DNA of 35,535 nt, taken from positions 1,144,056-1,179,590 of the forward strand of contig NC_011669.1 in assembly GCF_000150955.2 (NCBI RefSeq), written 5' to 3'. Below, one piece after another: positions 30,125 through 35,535 of the stretch. Under the pieces are notes generated by a model. The model saw nothing but the letters and a program-made list of their open reading frames with translations, was not told where the DNA came from and made no database searches. Origin of the DNA: Phaeodactylum tricornutum CCAP 1055/1 (lineage: Eukaryota > Bacillariophyta > Bacillariophyceae > Surirellales > Neidiaceae). The stretch's first letter is position 1, and every line of letters begins with the position of its first letter. Both the position numbers and the translations under genes were made by a program.

Positions 30125-31064
30125 ATGATGGAGCCGTTCAATAATATTCTACACAGAGCACCTCCCGCTGATTTGGAAAAGGTATGCGTAAGGAGGGATC
30201 GCGCTGCCCCCTGGCGTTACTTTCCTATTGCTGCTAGTTTTTCATCTATTTCAATTCGTTGTACTTCGACAGAATATTCAGGGACTGAAACAGTCGATGT
30301 CGACCAATCTAGATGCTACCGAAGCTTTGTTGAAGAGACACCAAATTCCTTTTCGAGTATTAGAGTTGGCAGAAGAAGGCGAAAAGCCTTTCTTGCTCTG
30401 CCAATCTAACAAAGTTGGCGAGAAATATCGATCTCCTTGGACGAACAATCTTTATCCCGGAGGGGAGCCCGATCCCACTGACTCTGACGAAATTCGACTA
30501 TTCGAGACCAAGATGAATCATGTATGGGACGCCTACAAGAATTTGTACTATGGACACGATTCAATAGGTAGCGTGTATCTCTTTCCGACTGACAAGGGCT
30601 CATTCCAGGGCTTCTTTGGGATACAGAAAAAGTGCAGTTCAGGATCCTGGAATAGCATGCACTTGGTCCATGTCGACACACCGGAAGAAAACATGTGCAA
30701 CTACCGAGTTGAGTCTACTATCATGATGGCTATAGAACCCGAAACAAATGCAAAGGCCACAACTAAATTTGATATCAGCGCGCTTCTATCGAAAGAAGTG
30801 ACAAAAAATGCGAAAGTACAGCCGTCAATGGTTGGTTCAAGTCACATCGAAAACATTGGTCAGCTCATCGAGGCCATCGAAATCGATTTGCGTTCAGCTA
30901 TTGAACGTGTTCATGTGCCGAAAACCCAGGAGATTATGGAAGGTATTCAAAAGGAAGAGGAAAAATCTTTCCGACCGCCGGTCAATCCTCTGATGGGGAT
31001 GATCTTGCAATCGGATTTGCTGAAAAAGAAGCTTGCGAAGGAAAACAGTCCATCTCGACTGTGA
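30125..31064 (+). CDS. F-actin capping protein beta subunit (CapZ beta)
   Basis: Two exons, 30125-30181 and 30273-31064, joined over a 91-bp GT-AG intron, give 282 residues (family about 272-280). Exon 1 encodes MMEPFNNILHRAPPADLEK and exon 2 continues NIQGLKQSM, matching the conserved start in which PPxxLEKN opens the protein. Further family blocks: KYRSPWTN, the ARL-like region with NHVWDAYKNLYYG, SVYLFPTDKG, GSWNSMHLVHV, YRVESTIMMAI, SSHIENIGQLIEAIE, and a C-terminal tentacle with basic residues (SDLLKKKLAKENSPSRL). With the alpha subunit it caps actin barbed ends. The in-frame Met at 30228 is inside the intron and is not the start. Confidence 0.93.
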
Positions 31065-31765
31065 GTAGATCAGAGAAAGGAAAGGGCATATGAAGAGATA
31101 AAAAAACAAAATCACATTATACGTTGATTTCAGGACCTCACTCGTCACCACTAACAAAACCAGCAAATTCATACTGGTCCCTCTTTTAAACGTCAAATAC
31201 CTCATTCACTGTCAACTAGTAGCTGGAGGAGCATTCCTTCCAATGCACGTGTCGATCGCCTTCGATGAGATCTGCGATGTTTTGAGTGGCGTTACTTTCA
31301 TCATATGTTACTGTCTGACAGTGAAAAACGTCATATCTCTAAAATGGGCTGGGCCGTATTTACAATCAAAGGCCGAATGCTGCTCCCAGAGAGAGAGAGG
31401 AAATTCACTAACTCCGGCTTGGATCTGGCCGCAAAAGCACAACCTAGTGTAGTCCATCCAAAACATGGATTGTTTCACAGTCAGTAACAAACGCGGGCCA
31501 GGAGTGGAATAATCAATTGACTTTTATGTACACGCTTCATTTTTTAAATGTAAGTCCTATCAATCATTCCTGTAGAAATGTAAGATCATGCGATTTTTTT
31601 CGTGAGGGTAGCTGGATTCCATGGATCACTTTCAGCACATGGTCTTGATGCTACCTATTCCCGCTCAAAAAACACTCTCCTGTACTGACGGCGAGACCAG
31701 TATGGTATATCACTGTCAGATCTACTTCAAAAAATCGCGGTGCCCAATTTGTAAACGTATTGACT
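31065..31765. other. Intergenic region
   Basis: About 700 bp between the CapZ beta gene and the inverted-repeat element. Only short overlapping frames without known products were seen. A GAGAGAGAG run lies near 31388-31399. Confidence 0.5.
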
Positions 31766-31902
31766 GGGGCGTGCCGCAAAGCCTTGAATATGAGTCCCGA
31801 AAAATAACGACCAGTCATTATGTATTTAAAGGGGCTCGGTTGTAATTATGATCGTATCCGGCTGGCGTTTCCAATATCCGTTGAGAATTTTGCAGAAAAA
31901 AA

Positions 31903-32150
31903 TTAGAGTCGTTTTCGAAATCCGACTCTAAATTAGAATCGATTTCGAAATCCGACTCTAAATTTAGAGTCGCTTTCGAAATCCGACTCTAAATTAGAGT
32001 CGTTTTCAAAATCCGACTCTAAATAGAGTCGTTTTCGAAATCCGACTCTAAATTAGAGTCGTTTTCAAAATCCGACTCTAAATCGAAATCCGACTCTAAC
32101 TGTAAATTAGGGACGTTTTCAAAATCCGACTCTAAATCGAAATCCGACTT
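31903..32150. repeat. Left hairpin-unit array of the inverted-end element
   Basis: About eight units of near 30 bp, the last two or three broken. Each unit is itself an inverted repeat: stem TTAGAGTCG, an 11-base middle close to TTTTCGAAATC, and stem CGACTCTAA. Neighbouring units share the A/T bases between stems. Changes are mostly in the middle (CGAA or CAAA) and in the length of the A/T joint. Confidence 0.92.
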
Positions 32151-32403
32151 ACATGAACACTGAAAATCCTTACCACGCGGAAGACTTCGTTTGTTTTCTT
32201 GCTGGGTGATTTGGGTGGCCGGTTCTGCGGATACATACCGGTAGGTGGCATGGTGACTCGACCGCGCTGATCCGTTAGGTCGCCCACAACCAGTTGCTGT
32301 GATATTATCGTTGATTGCCTATCAGTCTTTTGTACGTAAGAATATGGGCCGGGCCGGCTAGGAGACGGATCGCACTTTGCTGCTTCCTAATTGGTCAATG
32401 GCG

Positions 32404-33283
32404 TCATCGGTGGGTTGACGACGAAGTGGACCCATGAAGGAGATGACTCGAAAATCCTGTTTTTAAAAGTGGAGCAACTGGTACGATGTCGTCCCAGTTG
32501 TTGTTTTCTTCGCGTTTAGATGCTTGCAAAGCTCGAAATGTCAATTTTTTCAAGAACGAAGCGTTTTCAGCCTCTCTATTGTCTTCTGCCCGTTGCCCTT
32601 CAATTGGATCGATAACGGCCTGCTCTTCGGAAAATGCTTCACTACGTTTGCTGCCATTGCGCTTCCAACGAGGAAGTACGCGGCGGAACAGTGACAAGGA
32701 CGCGTTCAAAGAGTCTCCCAATCGGCCTCGTCCAACGTAGATCCACCTACGTTTTTTTGTTCGGGAGGACTGGCAAACTGGAGCCGGGGACGTGACAATA
32801 CCTGCATCCGCAAGCCTTGAATTGCCCTTTCTTGAATTTCATAGTTGTCTTCTCCCAGAAGAAGAGAGTTGTCTTCATTGTCTTCGGAGGAGTCTTACGG
32901 TTGCGAAGGCCTACGATACGGCTTGGAAACGCACATCTCGCTTAGTTCAACATCACAAAGCTTGGGAATAATTGCTCCTGCATAGGTGGAAATGAGAGGA
33001 GCGTAGGGACCGGGTCCCGGGAACGGATGGAATCAGGTTCCCGTTGTCAAAGACTACATTCTTGTGGAGACATGAAGGACAAACCTGCGCATCACTTTGT
33101 ACTGTCGACTTGCTGGAAATCGTAGTCGTACTTGGTAAAGTAATTGCGGGTAATTTCCTTGTGTTTGGGGTCGACGCATCCGGCTTCGCTGTCAGCGTCG
33201 ACGCAGTGCAAACCGATGTTGCAGTGAATCGCTCTATGAGACCCGTTGTCTTTTGATTCTTTGATGCTGTCGGACCAAGGCAC
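32404..33283 (-). pseudogene. Decayed gene inside the inverted-end element
   Basis: Three stretches on the minus strand read like parts of one protein but lie in different frames. 33092-33283 encodes a start MPWSDSIKES with a Cys-rich segment (HCNIGLHC). The middle (about 32706-33025) encodes GPYAPLISTYAG, then an acidic segment and LDEADWETL, with one internal stop. 32404-32721 encodes a basic, Arg/Lys-rich C-terminal part (SLFRRVLPRWKRNGSKR). I do not recognise the product. Introns could explain some of the frame changes, so decay is likely but not certain. It may be a host gene captured by the element. Confidence 0.35.
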
Positions 33284-33738
33284 TTCTTATTTAAAGTGGA
33301 TACTGCGCTAGCGGAAAGCGCGAGGAGGAAGGATGGATCTGGTCAATAAGAGGCGCTTTCAAAATCCGACTTTGACATGAAATCGAAATATTGATGTCCC
33401 ATGCAAACGTTATGTGGCTTCGGAGAGAAATTTTCACAAACTTAATTTTTACCCTTTGTATTCAATCAGTTACTATTAATTTGGGGCACTTGACTTGATA
33501 TTAACTGAAAAGGTTACTGCTAGGGAGAAGCTCCAGATGTGCTTTGAAGCTGTTGCTGTTCTGGTTCAGTACAAAATGGAGATGGGTTCTCCCTTGTTTG
33601 ACATCTAGAAAAGAAGTTTCATGGAACTAGTATAAAAGTTTGGAGACGACTCTTGAATTCCTAGTCATTCATTACTCTAGCAAGCCAGCATCAATTATTT
33701 GCATGTTAAATGTATTATCACTGCTCTAAACTGTAAAT

Positions 33739-34500
33739 CTAGTATTGTAATTCACTAAGCTTCTTTTTTTTCAATGAACCAACATAGTGCTGGAATTTTA
33801 GAAGCCGCTGTTCTTGATAGATGTGATCACGAAAGGTTTGAAGCGAATAAACTTGGTATTCCTTCTTTTTAATCCAAAGATCTCGTGGTGTCACCTCTAA
33901 ATGATGGCCTAATTTGACCGCTTCCTTCAAAAGATTCTGAGCAATAGATCCGTTCCACTGTGGCTCCCCACGGGAATTTTTCTTGGGTGTTGGATGATTC
34001 TTTTTTGCAATAGTGAACGCTTCTAGGTCCATTTGGCATCTTTCTACTTTTTTCAAGTAGTCATCTCGCACAGTTTTAAGACGCCGAAAAAATGTATCAT
34101 CACACTGCATCCGTTTGAAGGCATCGGTATCCTTGCAATGCTCTGTCCACACTTCTTGAGCATCTTGATAGTTTGGTGAAATTTTCCCCTCGCGGAAGTG
34201 TCCCTTCAAGACTTGTTTGGCTGCTGATTTCCTCCACTCTATTGCCTTGGGTTTAGTCTCGTTTGCCAAATCTCCATTAGCTTGTTTCTTGCGAAGCATT
34301 CGTAGCATTCGAATAAATGTGTCACCGTAGGGGATGCCATCAAATATCGGACTGTGCTCATACTTTTTGAAGACTTCCTTTGGTCGCATTTCTATTGATG
34401 AACACGGAATCTCTTCAGCTAACAAGGCGTTCTTGAGAAGCCCTCTCACTGCTGTCCATTCCACTTCAATTATTTTCTTATCTTTAATATCAACAGACAT
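33739..34500 (-). CDS. Protein of three repeated W-domains, unknown function (253 aa)
   Basis: The product consists of three copies of a 60-90 residue domain. Each starts with an acidic or Gln residue before Trp (W15, W89, W182), followed by A-x-x-x-L-L or A-x-x-x-x-L, a Gly/Pro-containing loop with aromatic residues, and ends in a Phe-containing helix rich in Arg and Lys (F62, F138, F223). Copies 1 and 3 keep most of it: EWTAVRGLL and QWNGSIAQNLL; copy 2 has EWRKSAAKQVL. The protein is very basic overall (many Lys, 12 or more Arg), soluble, and has no signal peptide. Between copies lie hinge segments such as NETKPK and NHPTPKKNSRGEPQ. A DNA- or RNA-binding role would fit the charge, but I know no family for it; I recall similar multi-copy diatom proteins without a named domain. 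It lies inside the inverted-end element, 240 bp from the right array, so it may be the element's own protein. Confidence 0.7.
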   Translation of the reverse strand: MSVDIKDKKIIEVEWTAVRGLLKNALLAEEIPCSSIEMRPKEVFKKYEHSPIFDGIPYGDTFIRMLRMLRKKQANGDLANETKPKAIEWRKSAAKQVLKGHFREGKISPNYQDAQEVWTEHCKDTDAFKRMQCDDTFFRRLKTVRDDYLKKVERCQMDLEAFTIAKKNHPTPKKNSRGEPQWNGSIAQNLLKEAVKLGHHLEVTPRDLWIKKKEYQVYSLQTFRDHIYQEQRLLKFQHYVGSLKKKKLSELQY

Positions 34501-34739
34501 AAGAGAAAAGCTCTTGTTCTGCTACAGCAAGTCTGAGGAGGATGTCGGCTGTGTGAATGAGCAGTCAATTCACGCTACAGCTTGTGGATTTTGCGTGGCG
34601 GTATCAAAATGTAGAAAGACCTACAAGCAACCAAGATGGAGTCGACATGAAGCAGAAATGAATTTGATCAGAGAAAGGAAAACGGATCTATAAGTGTAGA
34701 TCAGTCTGATGAACCTTGTGAATGCAAGTTTCTCTCCAA

Positions 34740-34963
34740 AATTGGAGTCGGATTTGAAATCCGACCCTTAATCCGACTCTAAATTTAGAGTCGTTTTCGA
34801 AATCCGACTCTAAATCTGAGTCGTTTTCGAAATCCGACTCTAAATTAGAGTCGTTTTCAAAATCCGACTCTAAATAGAGTCGTTTTCGAAATCCGACTCT
34901 AAATCTGAGTCGTTTTCAAAATCCGACTCTAAATTTAGAGTCGTTTTAGAAATCCGACTCTAA
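34740..34963. repeat. Right hairpin-unit array of the inverted-end element
   Basis: About seven units of the same near 30-bp hairpin unit as at 31903-32150. The first unit near 34741 is degenerate. The middle segments read TTTTCGAAATC on the plus strand, as in the left array, so the arrays are direct copies although the outer ends are inverted. Confidence 0.92.
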
Positions 34964-35292
34964 TTTTTTTCGCAAAAATAACCGTAACGGGCAACCAGAA
35001 CGCCAGCTTGGTTTCTGACATTTTATATGTTTAACGAAAACATTGAAAATGACCAAAAGTTTTTTACTAGAGACTGACATTTTGCTTTTGCGGCACGCCC
35101 CTGACGACTCCAAATCTTTCGCGTACCCAATGAATCGTGAACCGGAACCAGAACGAGAATAGCCTTTGTCGGTGAAATCTCATCTCCATTCCGAACCCAT
35201 CGGCGTTTGAATATATTTTTCAGGCTTACATCACAAAAATAATCTAACCGACTTGCAATAGCAGAACAAACAAAACACCATCGTATAGTATC

Positions 35293-35535
35293 ATGGCGCA
35301 CAAATTATTTCTCGCTCTGCTGGCATTTGTGACAGTGTTGAACGCGTCGGCCTTCATTGCTCCGGCTCGTACACGGAACCCTCTGTCGTCTGTAACAGTG
35401 AACGCCGGGTACGTACCTGATGGCTTGACCGAGGAACAATATCGGAAAATAAAAGTGAGTGATGCGAAGAAAAATAAGGGAAAAGACCTTGGTCGTCTTG
35501 GACCGACAGGATTCAAGTCACGATCAATGCAAGCT
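35293..35535 (+). CDS. Plastid-targeted protein, N-terminal part (runs off the window)
   Basis: The frame is open from the ATG at 35293 to the last base (81 codons). It starts with a signal peptide (about residues 3-17, LFLALLAFVTVL) followed by ASAFIAPA, a clear ASAF junction with Phe near 18-20, then a Ser/Thr/Arg-rich transit-like stretch (ARTRNPLSS). The mature part begins with VNAGYVPDGLTEEQYRKIK and a Lys/Gly/Arg-rich segment (KKNKGKDLGRLG). I do not recognise the mature protein. The start is the only Met before the signal peptide. The gene begins 191 bp after the right end of the inverted-end element. Confidence 0.8.
   Translation, partial: MAHKLFLALLAFVTVLNASAFIAPARTRNPLSSVTVNAGYVPDGLTEEQYRKIKVSDAKKNKGKDLGRLGPTGFKSRSMQA

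Larger units (their letters stand above)
31766..35101. mobile_element. 3.3-kb inverted-end element with hairpin arrays, class unknown
   Basis: The 15-bp ends GGGGCGTGCCGCAAA (31766-31780) and its reverse complement (35087-35101) bound the element. About 100-140 bp inside, both ends share GCTGGCGTT and a TTTTGC, A-run, TTAGAGTCG block, again inverted. Next comes, on each side, an array of about 30-bp units. The interior holds a 253-codon gene and a decayed gene region, both on the minus strand. TGAC lies next to both ends (31761-31764 and 35102-35105) but with one extra base on the left, so a target duplication is only suggested. No DDE transposase, helicase or other mobility protein was recognised. 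It could be a non-autonomous DNA transposon, a foldback-like element, or a new family. Confidence 0.65.

Noticed and set aside
30228-30272. A Met at 30228 as start of the capping protein.
   Set aside because: It lies in the intron; exon 1 at 30125-30181 supplies the conserved N-terminus.
31903-34963. The regular arrays resemble a CRISPR array at first sight.
   Set aside because: The units are palindromic and directly joined, with no unique spacers and no cas genes, and the setting is eukaryotic.
31761-35105. TGAC at both ends as a definite target-site duplication.
   Set aside because: One extra base separates it from the left end, and four bases are too few to be decisive.

Overview
The window looks like nuclear DNA of a diatom, most likely a pennate species such as Phaeodactylum tricornutum (inference, no search was run). 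The reasons are a fucoxanthin-chlorophyll light-harvesting gene with an ASAF-type bipartite plastid leader, further ASAF-type leaders, compact genes with few short GT-AG introns (51 to 178 bp), diatom-style Ty1/copia elements, and a dispersed 5S rRNA gene.

Region 1-9.8 kb is retrotransposon. An older, broken copia element runs in from the left edge on the plus strand and ends near 9762. A younger copia element (861-7420, minus strand) sits inside it, with two 468-bp LTRs that read identical, the 5-bp target duplication ACCCT and one long gag-pol frame. Region 9.8-11.1 kb has no convincing gene.

Region 11.1-31.1 kb is a dense host gene block: an SppA-like half-protease interrupted by one in-frame TAG, a 5S rRNA gene, a DUF1348/NTF2-like protein, a PP5-type TPR phosphatase, a 75-residue three-exon membrane protein, a MARCH6/Doa10-type RING-CH ubiquitin ligase, a solo gag-like relic, 6-phosphogluconolactonase, an ankyrin-repeat protein, an Lhc antenna protein, a YigZ/IMPACT-family protein, an SDR39U1-type epimerase with a plastid leader, and the F-actin capping protein beta subunit. 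Six of these are single-exon as read; the small membrane protein, the RING-CH ligase, the ankyrin protein and CapZ beta have introns that were placed here by joining reading frames at GT-AG sites. The genes have no shared pathway; the only recurrent theme is plastid targeting in the right half (Lhc, IMPACT-like, epimerase, right-edge partial gene).

Region 31.77-35.10 kb is the most unusual part: a 3.3-kb element with short inverted ends (GGGGCGTGCCGCAAA), an array of roughly 30-bp hairpin units inside each end, a 253-residue protein built of three copies of an unrecognised tryptophan-containing domain, and a decayed gene. No known transposase was recognised in it. A partial plastid-targeted gene begins at 35293 and runs off the right edge.
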